Shown here: one piece after another, positions 39,608 to 48,033 of the stretch
Position numbering within the stretch: position 1 is the first letter of the stretch
Layout: each line of letters begins with the position of its first letter
Assembly: GCA_035688265.1 (NCBI GenBank)
Contig: DASSNE010000055.1
Coordinates: forward strand, 62,001 to 126,000
Reading direction: 5' to 3'
DNA: 64,000 nucleotides
Source of the DNA: DASSBR01 sp035688265
GTDB taxonomy: Bacteria > Pseudomonadota > Gammaproteobacteria > Natronospirales > DASSBR01
The notes under the pieces: model-generated
Seen by the model: the letters and a program-made list of their open reading frames with translations, nothing else
Told to the model about the DNA's origin: nothing
The model's database searches: none
Program-made: the position numbers and the translations under genes

Positions 39608-41755
39608 ATGAAAGGAACAGCGTCGGTTTGTCCTTACTGCGGCGTCGGCTGCCAGGTCGCCTACCACGCGCGGGACAACAAGATTGTCCGGGTCGACGGG
39701 CGTAACGGCCCGGCGAACGAGAGCCGTCTGTGCGTCAAGGGCCGCTACGGCTTCGACTACGGGAGGCACGGAAACCGCCTCACGCGGCCGCTGATTCGAC
39801 GGGCGGATGCGCCGCCCAAGTCGGCGGATGCCGAAGTGGATCCGGCGGATCCGTCGCGGTATTTCCGCGAGGCGAGTTGGGACGAGGCGCTGGACCTGGC
39901 GGGTTCCGGCCTCAAGCGCATTCGCGACGAGTACGGCCCCAAGGCGCTCGCCGGGTTCGGCTGCGCGAAGGGCAGCAACGAAGAAGCCTACCTGTTCCAG
40001 AAACTGGTACGCACCGGCTTCGGCAGCAACAATGTCGATCACTGCACGCGCCTGTGCCATGCCGGCTCGGTGGCGGCGCTGCTGCAATGCCTCGGCTCGG
40101 GCGCCGTGTCCAACCCGGTCCGCGACGTGATGAAAGCCGACGTCGTGCTGCTGATCGGCGCCAACCCGTCGATCAATCATCCGGTGGCGGCGAGCTGGAT
40201 CAAGAATGCTGTCGACCGCAACGGTCTGAAGCTGATCATCGGCGATCCGCGCCTGCAGGAGTTGTCGCGGCGCGCATTCATTCACATGCAATCCCGGCCG
40301 GATTCGGATGTGGCCATGCTCAACGCGATGATCTATACGATCATCGACGAAGGCCTGACGAACGAGCCGTTCATCCGCGAGCGCACCGAGGGCTTCGATG
40401 ACCTCAAGCGCCACATTCGGGCCTACAGCCCCGAGGCGATGGCGCCGATCTGCGGCATTCCGGCGGAAACGTTGAAACTCGCGGCGCGAACCTACGCGAC
40501 GTCGAGAGCGTCGATGATTATCTGGGGCATGGGCTCGTCGCAGAGCCAGCACGGCACTGATAACGTCCGCTGCCTGATTTCCCTCGCGCTGCTGACCGGC
40601 CAGGTGGGCCGGCCGGGCGCCGGCCTGCACCCGATTCGCGGCCAGAACAACGTGCAGGGTGCGTCCGACCAGGGCCTGATGCCGTCGTCGTTCCCGGACT
40701 ACAAGAGCGTGGACGATCCCGTCGCCCGGCGCCGGTTCGAGGAACTGTGGAGCTGCAAGCTCGACCCGGTGAAAGGTCTCACGTCGATGGAAATCATCGA
40801 CGCCGCCTACGACCGCAAGATCAGGGGCATGTACATCATGGGCGAAAATCCGGCCATGTCGGACCCCAACGCACACCATGCGCGCGAGGGGCTGGCCCAG
40901 CTGGATCACCTGGTGGTGCAGGATATTTTCCTGACGGAAACCGCGTACCACGCCGACGTGGTGCTGCCGGCGACGACCTACTTCGAGAAGACCGGCACGT
41001 TTACGAATACCGACCGGCTGGTACAAATCGGGCGCCAGGCGCTCGATCCGCCGGGCGAGGTCCGCCAGGACCTGTGGATCGAGCAGGAACTCGCGCGCCG
41101 GCTCGGGCTCGACTGGAATTACAGCGGCGCGGCCGACGTGTTTGCCGAAATCCGCCAGGCGAATGCCAACATGGCGGGCATCACATGGGAGCGGCTGGAG
41201 CGCGAGGACGCGGTCGTCTGGCCGTGCCGCAACGAAGGCGACCCCGGCGACGCAGTGACGTTCATCGATTCGTTTCCGCGCGGGCGCGGCCTATTCGCGC
41301 CTTGCGAGATCGTCGAACCCGACGAGCGCCCCGACGCGGAGTATCCGTTTGTGCTGCTCACCGGGCGCATGCTGGAGCACTGGCACACCGGCACGATGAC
41401 GCGGCGCTCGCGCGTGCTGGATGCCATCGAACCGGACCCGGTGTGCTACATGTGTCCTGAGGACCTCGAAGCGCTCGGCGTCGAACCGGGCGGGCTGGTG
41501 ACACTGGATACGCGCCGCAACCGGATTAGCGCCTACGTCCGCGCCGACTCGAAAGTCGGCAAAGGGAACGTGTTCATGGCTTTCTGTTTTTATGAAGCCG
41601 CGGCGAACCTGCTGACCAACCCGACGCTGGATCCGGAGGCGAAGATCCCGGGGCTCAAGTATTGCGGCGTTCGCGTGACCGCCGGTGGCGAGCCGATCGG
41701 TGGCACCGGGTTTGGCACGCAGGTGAAAAGCGGGGCTACGGCAGTCGCGCATTAG
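39608..41755 (+). CDS. fdsA: Formate dehydrogenase catalytic subunit, Mo/W-bisPGD
   Basis: The 715-residue protein contains the complete molybdopterin oxidoreductase core: the N-terminal [4Fe-4S] motif CPYCGVGC with a further Cys in LCVKGRYG, the metal-ligand Cys150 followed by His151 (VDHCTRLCHAGSV), and the MGP-binding C-terminal domain (EYPFVLLTGRMLEHWHTGTM). Cysteine rather than selenocysteine holds the metal. The length equals that of E. coli FdhF, not the roughly 960 residues of FdsA. A GTG at 39599 that overlaps the previous stop is an alternative start; ATG at 39608 is used. A tungstate transporter follows, so tungsten is a plausible metal. Confidence 0.92.
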   Translation: MKGTASVCPYCGVGCQVAYHARDNKIVRVDGRNGPANESRLCVKGRYGFDYGRHGNRLTRPLIRRADAPPKSADAEVDPADPSRYFREASWDEALDLAGSGLKRIRDEYGPKALAGFGCAKGSNEEAYLFQKLVRTGFGSNNVDHCTRLCHAGSVAALLQCLGSGAVSNPVRDVMKADVVLLIGANPSINHPVAASWIKNAVDRNGLKLIIGDPRLQELSRRAFIHMQSRPDSDVAMLNAMIYTIIDEGLTNEPFIRERTEGFDDLKRHIRAYSPEAMAPICGIPAETLKLAARTYATSRASMIIWGMGSSQSQHGTDNVRCLISLALLTGQVGRPGAGLHPIRGQNNVQGASDQGLMPSSFPDYKSVDDPVARRRFEELWSCKLDPVKGLTSMEIIDAAYDRKIRGMYIMGENPAMSDPNAHHAREGLAQLDHLVVQDIFLTETAYHADVVLPATTYFEKTGTFTNTDRLVQIGRQALDPPGEVRQDLWIEQELARRLGLDWNYSGAADVFAEIRQANANMAGITWERLEREDAVVWPCRNEGDPGDAVTFIDSFPRGRGLFAPCEIVEPDERPDAEYPFVLLTGRMLEHWHTGTMTRRSRVLDAIEPDPVCYMCPEDLEALGVEPGGLVTLDTRRNRISAYVRADSKVGKGNVFMAFCFYEAAANLLTNPTLDPEAKIPGLKYCGVRVTAGGEPIGGTGFGTQVKSGATAVAH

Positions 41756-41791
41756 TTCACCGTCACCGCGTTTGTGCAATTGAGGTAGTAG

Positions 41792-42496
41792 ATGGATGGC
41801 CTGGGAGCATCCGTGCTCACCGCAATTCACCTGATTCTTCACTTGAACCACGATCTGCTCGGCATTATCGTGCTTTCGTTTCAGGTGAGCCTGGTCGCGC
41901 TGGCGTTCGGCTGCATCATCGCGTTGCCGCTCGGCGCCGCCGTCGCGGTACTGCGTTTCCCCGGCCGGGGGCTGGTAGTCGCCGCATTGAACGCGGCAAT
42001 GGGTTTGCCCGGCGTCGTCGTGGGGCTGGTGGTCTACCTGCTGTTGTCGCGATCGGGACCGTTCGGCGAGCTGGGGCTGTTGTTTACGCCGAGCGCCATG
42101 GTCATCGCCCAGTGCGTGCTGATCGTGCCGATCATCGCCGCGCTGACCTACCAGACGGTGGCCGACCTGCACGAGAAGTACGACGAGCAGTTGCGCTCGC
42201 TCGGCAGCGGCCGTTTGCGGACCATGTTTACGCTGTTGTGGGACGGCCGCTTCAGCCTGGTCACCGCCGTGCTGGCCGGTTTCGGCCGCGCGATCGCGGA
42301 GGTCGGCACCGTAATTATCGTTGGCGGCAATATCAACCATTACACCCGCGTGATGACGACGGCCATCGCGCTGGAATCGATGCGGGGCGACTTACCGTTG
42401 GCAGTGGCACTGGGTATTGTTCTGATCGTCCTGGCGCTGGGCATTACCCTGCTGGCCCAGGTGGTGCGAGATGCGGCTAGCAGACGTTACGGTTAA
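41792..42496 (+). CDS. tupB: Tungstate ABC transporter permease
   Basis: A 234-residue inner membrane protein with five or six hydrophobic segments and the ABC permease signature GRAIAEVGTVIIVGGNI, which is the TupB form of the EAA loop. It is the channel of the TupABC tungstate importer. ATG at 41792 is preceded by GAGG, 36 bases after the formate dehydrogenase catalytic gene. Its 3' end overlaps the ATPase gene by 26 bases. Confidence 0.9.
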   Translation: MDGLGASVLTAIHLILHLNHDLLGIIVLSFQVSLVALAFGCIIALPLGAAVAVLRFPGRGLVVAALNAAMGLPGVVVGLVVYLLLSRSGPFGELGLLFTPSAMVIAQCVLIVPIIAALTYQTVADLHEKYDEQLRSLGSGRLRTMFTLLWDGRFSLVTAVLAGFGRAIAEVGTVIIVGGNINHYTRVMTTAIALESMRGDLPLAVALGIVLIVLALGITLLAQVVRDAASRRYG

Positions 42497-43271
42497 GCCG
42501 GGTGCGGCACGCATGGATGCGCCATCGCCACCGACGGGTCATGCGGGCGCGTCCGCGTCCCATACCCTGCCGCTGTCCGTCGACCGGCTGTGCTACCGCG
42601 CGGACGGTCGCGAGTTGCTGTCGGCGGTGTCGTTCGCCGTGCAGGCCGACACGTTCAATGTCATTCTGGGCCCCAACGGCGCCGGCAAAAGCCTGCTGCT
42701 GCGCTTGTGCCACGGGCTCCTGCGGCCGTCCAGCGGTCGGATCTCCTGGCGCGGCTTGAGCCCGGCGCAGGCGCGCGCCCGACATGCGATGGTGTTTCAG
42801 CATCCGGTGGTATTGCGCCGTTCGGTCGCCGCGAACGTGTACTACCCGCTGGCTGTCCGCCACGTGCCACGCTCGGAACGCCGCGACCGGGTGCGCGAGG
42901 CGCTGGAAGTGACGAACCTGGCCCACCTGGCGCACGCACCGGCGACACGTCTGTCCGGAGGCGAGCAGCAGCGGCTGGCACTGGCGCGCGCATGGGCGCT
43001 GCGCCCGGAAGTGGTACTGCTGGACGAACCATCGGCGAACCTGGACCCGCGCGCCACTCTCGACCTCGAAACGCTGGTCAACACGATGCGCACTCGCGGT
43101 ACCGCGGTGATCATGACAACACACGATCTGGCGCAGGCGCGTCGCCTGAGCGAGCGCGTATTGTTTCTGAACCGCGGACGATTGCTCGAAGATGCCGCTG
43201 CCCGTGATTTTTTCATTCGTCCCGCAAGCCCGGAAGCGCAAGCGTTTCTGGCCGGAGAACTGCTCGCGTAG
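42471..43271 (+). CDS. tupC: Tungstate ABC transporter ATPase
   Basis: A 266-residue ABC ATPase with Walker A (GPNGAGKS), Q-loop (MVFQHPVVLRRSV), signature LSGGEQQRLALARAWALRPE, Walker B (VVLLDEPSANLDP) and H-loop (MTTHDLAQ). It belongs with TupB and TupA by position and overlap. The start is uncertain: ATG at 42471 lies within tupB, and ATG at 42513 gives a shorter N-terminus without the poorly conserved first 14 residues. Confidence 0.9.
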   Translation: MRLADVTVKPGAARMDAPSPPTGHAGASASHTLPLSVDRLCYRADGRELLSAVSFAVQADTFNVILGPNGAGKSLLLRLCHGLLRPSSGRISWRGLSPAQARARHAMVFQHPVVLRRSVAANVYYPLAVRHVPRSERRDRVREALEVTNLAHLAHAPATRLSGGEQQRLALARAWALRPEVVLLDEPSANLDPRATLDLETLVNTMRTRGTAVIMTTHDLAQARRLSERVLFLNRGRLLEDAAARDFFIRPASPEAQAFLAGELLA

Positions 43272-43280
43272 GAGGAAAGC

Positions 43281-44123
43281 TTGACGTACTCGAAGAGATT
43301 TTCTGCACCCCTCGCTATCGTTGTCGTCTGCCTGCTGCCAAGCGTGTTCGCTCAGCCCGCCCGGGCGAGCGACAAGCCCTTCATTATCGTCGCCTCGACG
43401 ACCTCCACGCAGAACTCCGGCCTGTTCGGCTACATCCTTCCGAAAATCGAGAAGGACCTGGGCATCGATATCCGCGTCGTGGCGGTGGGAACCGGCGCCG
43501 CGCTGGACATGGGGAAACGGTGCGATGCCGACGCGCTGCTGGTGCATGCGAAACAAGCGGAACTGAAGTATGTCGCCGCGGGCTTCGGGATCGATCGGCA
43601 TGATTTGATGTACAACGACTTCGTCATTGTCGGGCCCTCTTCCGATCCGGCGCATATCGGCGGCATGAACAACCCGGCCGCGGCGTTCAAGAAGATCTAC
43701 CACGACAAGGCCATCTTTCTGTCGCGCGGGGACGACAGCGGTACCAATATCCGGGAACTGGCGCTGTGGAAGACGGCAGGGCTCACCCCGATGTCGGCAC
43801 GCGACGCATGGTACAAGGAAACCGGCTCGGGCATGGGTGCAACGCTCAACACCGCCCGCGAAATGGACGCCTATACGCTGACCGACCGCGCGACATGGAT
43901 CAGCTTCAAAAACAAGGGCGATCTGAAAATTCTTGTGCAGGGCAGTCCGCAGCTTTACAACCAGTACGGCGTCATGCTCGTGAACCCGGCGCGCTGTCCC
44001 GAAACGAAGGTCGCGCTGGCGCGCAAGTTCATGGACTGGTTGCTGTCGGCGCACGGTCAGCACGTGATTGCATCGTACCGGCTGGACGGACGGCAACTGT
44101 TTCACCCGGACGCAAAGCAGTAG
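43281..44123 (+). CDS. tupA: Tungstate-binding periplasmic protein
   Basis: A 280-residue exported binding protein. The signal peptide ends around FAQPARA. The mature N-terminus has the oxyanion signature of TupA (ASTTSTQNSGLFGYILPKIE) and the segment VGTGAALDMGKRCDADALLVHAKQAE, with a later FLSRGDDSGTN and TGSGMG. The start is TTG with AGGAGG five bases upstream. TupA binds tungstate with much higher affinity than molybdate in characterised cases. It lies ten bases after tupC and four bases before a TonB receptor gene. Confidence 0.9.
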   Translation: MTYSKRFSAPLAIVVVCLLPSVFAQPARASDKPFIIVASTTSTQNSGLFGYILPKIEKDLGIDIRVVAVGTGAALDMGKRCDADALLVHAKQAELKYVAAGFGIDRHDLMYNDFVIVGPSSDPAHIGGMNNPAAAFKKIYHDKAIFLSRGDDSGTNIRELALWKTAGLTPMSARDAWYKETGSGMGATLNTAREMDAYTLTDRATWISFKNKGDLKILVQGSPQLYNQYGVMLVNPARCPETKVALARKFMDWLLSAHGQHVIASYRLDGRQLFHPDAKQ

Positions 44124-44126
44124 CCG

Positions 44127-46286
44127 GTGCCTGTTTGCGCACTGCTGCTGGCGCTGAGCACCACGGTGCACGCCCAGGATACGGCGGCGAAACAGGCGGA
44201 CCCTTGCGACGTACAGCAGCTCGGAACGGTGAAAGTCACTGCCGAAGCCGGTTACAAGACGCGGCCCGACTATGACACCACGCGCGCCAACGTCGGCCCG
44301 CTGGGCAACGTCGCGATCAAGGACGCGCCGCTTTCGATTACCATGCTGCCCGGGCAGTTGTTGCTCAACCAGCAGGTCAGAACCGTCAACGATGCGTTGC
44401 GGAATCTGCCGTCGGTCGTGATTCGCGACCAGCAGGGCCTGGAAGTCTCCCGGCCCCAATCGCGCGGCTTCGTCAGTACGATCGACCAGAATACGCGCAT
44501 GGACGGCCTCAACATTATCGGCACCACGGCGCACGCGGCCGAAAGCCTGGCCGGTATCGAGGTTCTGAATGGCATAGCGGGGTCGCTGTACGGCCCGGAG
44601 ACGCCGGCCGGTGTCTTCAACTACGTGCTCAAGCGTCCTCCCGGCCAGTCGCTTGTGCGCCTGGTCGCAGGCTACGCGTCGCGCGGCATCTTCACCGAAC
44701 AGGTGGATGTGGGCGGCCACGCTCCCGCCAATGGTCGCCTCGGCTACCGGCTCAACATCGTCCACGGCGAGGGGGCGGATTACGCGCCCGGCAGCGAGGC
44801 CAACCGGACGCTGTTCAGCGGCGCGCTGGACTACGACCTCGGCGACGGCACCGTCGTCGAGACCAATATCCTCCATTACGACACCCGGGCCACCGGCCTG
44901 CCCGGCAGCGTCGTCTACTTCGGCACCAGCGGCAGCACCAGGCTGCCCGGGGCCCTCGATCCTGTCACCCCGGGTCTCGGACAACCCGGCGCTGGTACGG
45001 ACCTGCGAACCAACACGGTGCTCGCCAGGGTGAAGCATGATTTCAGCAACGGTTGGACCTTTCAGGTCGGCGGCTTGTATGAAGAGGCAGTCCGGCATCT
45101 CAGCGGCATTACCAACCGGTTCACCAACGATCGCGGTGATTACATCGTGATCAAGAATTTCAATTCCATTCCCCGCTACACGATCGCCAGCAACCTGGTG
45201 CAAGTCAACGGCCATGTCAGATGGCTGGGCACCGAAAACGATTTGTCGATCGGCACCAACGGCTTTTCCGATCACCGCAACTGTCCGCGCAAATCGACCT
45301 CGGTTGTGCTGGGCCGTGGCAACCTGGCGCACCCGCCGGTATTCGTTACCCGTCCCAAGCCCGGCAACGGCGGCCTCTACCGTTGTGGAACGCTGGCGGA
45401 GCAGGCGCTGGTCGTCGGCGATACGATGCATTTCACCCGCCAATGGGCGGTGCAGGCGGTAATCAGTTCCTCGTTTCTGCGGGCGAAAAGTTTCGACAAA
45501 AACGGCGACACGACCAGTTCCGACATCCTCCACCACGCCATCAGCCCGACAGTCAGCATGATTTACACGCCCACCGCCGCGCTGACCGCTTACGCCAATT
45601 GGGCTCACAGCGTGGAACCGGGTGACCGCGCACCCACGGGAACCGTCAACGCGCGCGAAACGCTCGGGGTGTATCACGACAAGCAATACGAGGTGGGCGC
45701 CAAGTACGCGGTGAGCGACCGGCTGTTATTGACCGCGGACGCCTTCCGGATGACCCGGCCGATCGCCCAGACCATCACGAGCAGCAACGTGTTCGCGGTG
45801 ATCGGAACCCAGCGCAACCGCGGCGTCGAGTTCTTTGCGCAAGGCGACCTGATGCCGCACCAGCTCAGCATCCTCGGCGGGGTCACCTATATCGATGCGC
45901 GTGTCGACGGCTCCCGGATACCCGGTACAGATCACAAGCTCGTCGTTGGCGTGCCGCACTTGAAAAGCGATATCTCGCTGGACTGGCACCCCCGCTTCCT
46001 CGGCGGCGTGGCGTTCACCGGCAGCGTGCATTTTGAAAGCCGCCGGGCGGCGACCAACACGAACAACAGTTTCGCGCCCGGTTACAGCACGCTCGATCTC
46101 GGCGTCCGCTACGTCACGCCGTTCTTTGGTCAGGCACTGGTGGTGCGTGCGCGGGTGGTCAACGTCAGCGACAGGCATTACTACTCGGCGATCGCCGACG
46201 GCAACATCGTCGGCAGCCCCGGCGCGAATACCGCGTACTACGGGAAGCCGCGAACGTTTCTCGCCAGTATCGAAGTGGATCTGTAG
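44127..46286 (+). CDS. TonB-dependent receptor in the formate dehydrogenase/tungstate operon
   Basis: A 719-residue receptor of the TonB-siderophore class. The plug begins GTVKVTAEAGYKTRPDYDTT and continues LPSVVIRDQQGLEVSRPQSR and GSLYGPETPAGVFNYVLKRP; the barrel ends RTFLASIEVDL. The signal peptide is short (VCALLLALSTTVHA). The GTG start is four bases after the tupA stop. That placement suggests it imports a tungstate or molybdate complex across the outer membrane, or a catechol-type metallophore. This is inferred from context only; the sequence itself only says TonB receptor. Confidence 0.85.
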   Translation: MPVCALLLALSTTVHAQDTAAKQADPCDVQQLGTVKVTAEAGYKTRPDYDTTRANVGPLGNVAIKDAPLSITMLPGQLLLNQQVRTVNDALRNLPSVVIRDQQGLEVSRPQSRGFVSTIDQNTRMDGLNIIGTTAHAAESLAGIEVLNGIAGSLYGPETPAGVFNYVLKRPPGQSLVRLVAGYASRGIFTEQVDVGGHAPANGRLGYRLNIVHGEGADYAPGSEANRTLFSGALDYDLGDGTVVETNILHYDTRATGLPGSVVYFGTSGSTRLPGALDPVTPGLGQPGAGTDLRTNTVLARVKHDFSNGWTFQVGGLYEEAVRHLSGITNRFTNDRGDYIVIKNFNSIPRYTIASNLVQVNGHVRWLGTENDLSIGTNGFSDHRNCPRKSTSVVLGRGNLAHPPVFVTRPKPGNGGLYRCGTLAEQALVVGDTMHFTRQWAVQAVISSSFLRAKSFDKNGDTTSSDILHHAISPTVSMIYTPTAALTAYANWAHSVEPGDRAPTGTVNARETLGVYHDKQYEVGAKYAVSDRLLLTADAFRMTRPIAQTITSSNVFAVIGTQRNRGVEFFAQGDLMPHQLSILGGVTYIDARVDGSRIPGTDHKLVVGVPHLKSDISLDWHPRFLGGVAFTGSVHFESRRAATNTNNSFAPGYSTLDLGVRYVTPFFGQALVVRARVVNVSDRHYYSAIADGNIVGSPGANTAYYGKPRTFLASIEVDL

Positions 46287-46289
46287 ATA

Positions 46290-47270
46290 TTAGCCGCCGT
46301 AGCCGTGCTTGTGGGACGCGCCGCGCACGACCTGGAAGGCATGCAAAATACCAGCCATCAGCGCATCCATGTATTCAGTGGCGCCACCGGTACTGCCCGG
46401 CAACGTGACGACCAGCGTTTTGCCGATCAAACCGGCGACGCCGCGCGACAGCATTGCGTACGGCATCCGCCGCTGGCCGTGCGCGCGAGCCGCTTCCATG
46501 ATGCCGGGAATTTCGAGGTCCAGCATCGGGCGCACCGTTTCGATTGTCCGATCACGCGGGCCGACGCCGGTACCGCCGACGGTCGCGATCAACGCGACAT
46601 CCTGGTCGACCCAGTGGCGAATGCGCGCCGCCAGTTCCGCCGGTTCATCGGCGATGACTTCGACGTCCGCACACTCGACGCCCGCCGCATCGAGCTGTGC
46701 ATGCACCGCGGCACCCGCGCGGTCCTGGGCGCGGCCGGCGGCAACGGTATCCGACAGCACGATCACCGCGCCGCGCACCGGCGGATCGATCCGCCGGCGG
46801 TAGTGCGATTTGCCGCCGCGCTTTTCGATCAATCGAATATCGCCGATCACGAGATCGGTACCCGCGTGCGGCTTGAGCATGTCGTACAACGTCAGCGCGG
46901 CGACACTCGCGCCGGTAAGCGCCTCCATTTCAACACCCGTGTTGGCGATCGCCTGCACCTGGACCTCGGTGCGCACGCGATCCTCGCCCAGCTCAAAGCT
47001 GACTTTCGCGTTCTGAATCGGCAGCGGATGGCACAGCGGGATCAGCTCCCAGGTCCGCTTGACCGCCATGACCGCGGCGACCTGCGCCGCCGCCAGTGCG
47101 TCGCCCTTCTCGGTGCGCGCCTCGCGCAGCAGCGGCAGGCAGAACGGCGGCATCGTGATCGTAGCCTCGGCCCGCGCAGTGCGCAGCGTCTCCGGCTTGC
47201 GACTGACGTCCTTCATGCCGGCATCACGCGTCGCCACTTCACTTTCCGGTTCGCTGGCAACGTCATTCAT
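46290..47270 (-). CDS. moaC: Bifunctional MoaC/MoaB molybdenum cofactor protein
   Basis: A 326-residue fusion. Residues about 15-160 are MoaC, cyclic pyranopterin monophosphate synthase (DVSRKPETLRTARAEATITM, KRTWELIPLCHPLPI, GVEMEALTGASVAALTLYDM, and IEKRGGKSHY). From about 165 the protein is MoaB/MogA-like, the molybdopterin adenylyltransferase (VIVLSDTVAAGRAQDRAGAA, TVGGTGVGPRDRTIETV, LPGSTGGATEYMDAL). The fusion covers two steps of the pathway. Its start overlaps the moaE stop (ATGA). It is convergent with the TonB receptor gene with only three bases between stops. Confidence 0.93.
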   Translation of the reverse strand: MNDVASEPESEVATRDAGMKDVSRKPETLRTARAEATITMPPFCLPLLREARTEKGDALAAAQVAAVMAVKRTWELIPLCHPLPIQNAKVSFELGEDRVRTEVQVQAIANTGVEMEALTGASVAALTLYDMLKPHAGTDLVIGDIRLIEKRGGKSHYRRRIDPPVRGAVIVLSDTVAAGRAQDRAGAAVHAQLDAAGVECADVEVIADEPAELAARIRHWVDQDVALIATVGGTGVGPRDRTIETVRPMLDLEIPGIMEAARAHGQRRMPYAMLSRGVAGLIGKTLVVTLPGSTGGATEYMDALMAGILHAFQVVRGASHKHGYGG

Positions 47271-47731
47271 TCTGCGGCGGCCTCTTGTCCGGTTTCGGTT
47301 TCATTTTCATTGTGCAGGGGGCAGCCTTTTACATAGGCGCTGCTGCCGTCGGCGTAAACCTCGTATTTCCAGATCGGCACCTGGTGCTTGACGGTATCGA
47401 TTGCATAGCGGGCGGCTTCGAAGGCGGCTGCGCGATGCGCGGCCCGGACGACCACGACGACGCTCAGGTCGCCGATTTCCAGGTCACCAACGCGATGACG
47501 GATTTCGCAGCGCACGATATCGAAGCGCCGCAGCGTTTCCTGCTCGATTTCGGACAGCATTTTTTCCGCGAGCGGCGCGTAGACGGAGTAGTTGATGTCC
47601 GTCACCTTGCGGCCGTCGTTATACAGGCGCACCGTGCCGCCGAAGACGACCAGCGCGCCGCATTCCTCCGATTCGGTCTGCGTCAGCAGCGGATCCAGTT
47701 CCAGGGACTGATCGGTCACGTGTTGCAGCAT
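47267..47731 (-). CDS. moaE: Molybdopterin synthase catalytic subunit
   Basis: The 154-residue large subunit of MPT synthase inserts dithiolene sulfur into cPMP using MoaD thiocarboxylate. Visible family segments are CGALVVFGGTVRLYNDGRKV, RCEIRHRVGDLEIGD, HRAAAFEAARYAID and the catalytic KHQVPIWKYEVY. ATG at 47731 follows GAGG. A further 160 codons of open frame upstream have no similarity and cover moaD in another frame. Confidence 0.95.
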   Translation of the reverse strand: MLQHVTDQSLELDPLLTQTESEECGALVVFGGTVRLYNDGRKVTDINYSVYAPLAEKMLSEIEQETLRRFDIVRCEIRHRVGDLEIGDLSVVVVVRAAHRAAAFEAARYAIDTVKHQVPIWKYEVYADGSSAYVKGCPLHNENETETGQEAAAE

Positions 47732-47757
47732 GTTGTCCTCGTCGTTCCGGCGTAACG

Positions 47758-48030
47758 TCAACCGCCGCTCACCGGCGGCAGCAGCACCAGCGTGTCGCCG
47801 GCCTCGAGGCGCGCGTCGCGCTGCACGATGCGATCGCCGATCGCGCACGCGGTGTGTTGGAGATAGCGGCGCGCATCGGGCACGTCCCGCGCCAGCCCTT
47901 CCAGGACGTCGGCCACCGTGGCCGGTAACCCGGCCACGGACACCCGCCGCTCCCGGCCGCCGCACACCTGCTGCAGGACGCCGTAACACTCTACCCCGAT
48001 TTGCCGGTCCGAAGCGCCGTCCGCGCTCAT
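47758..48030 (-). CDS. moaD: Molybdopterin synthase sulfur carrier subunit
   Basis: A 90-residue ubiquitin-like protein with the diglycine C-terminus PPVSGG that is adenylated by MoeB and then carries the thiocarboxylate. It sits four bases after moaA and 26 before moaE. It is one of two MoaD-like proteins in the window; the other is at 51182. Confidence 0.93.
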   Translation of the reverse strand: MSADGASDRQIGVECYGVLQQVCGGRERRVSVAGLPATVADVLEGLARDVPDARRYLQHTACAIGDRIVQRDARLEAGDTLVLLPPVSGG

Positions 48031-48033
48031 GCG

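Noticed and set aside
42477..45686. A long minus-strand open frame (over 1000 codons)
   Set aside because: It covers tupC, tupA and the TonB receptor in the antisense direction. Those genes have signatures and RBSs; the shadow has neither.
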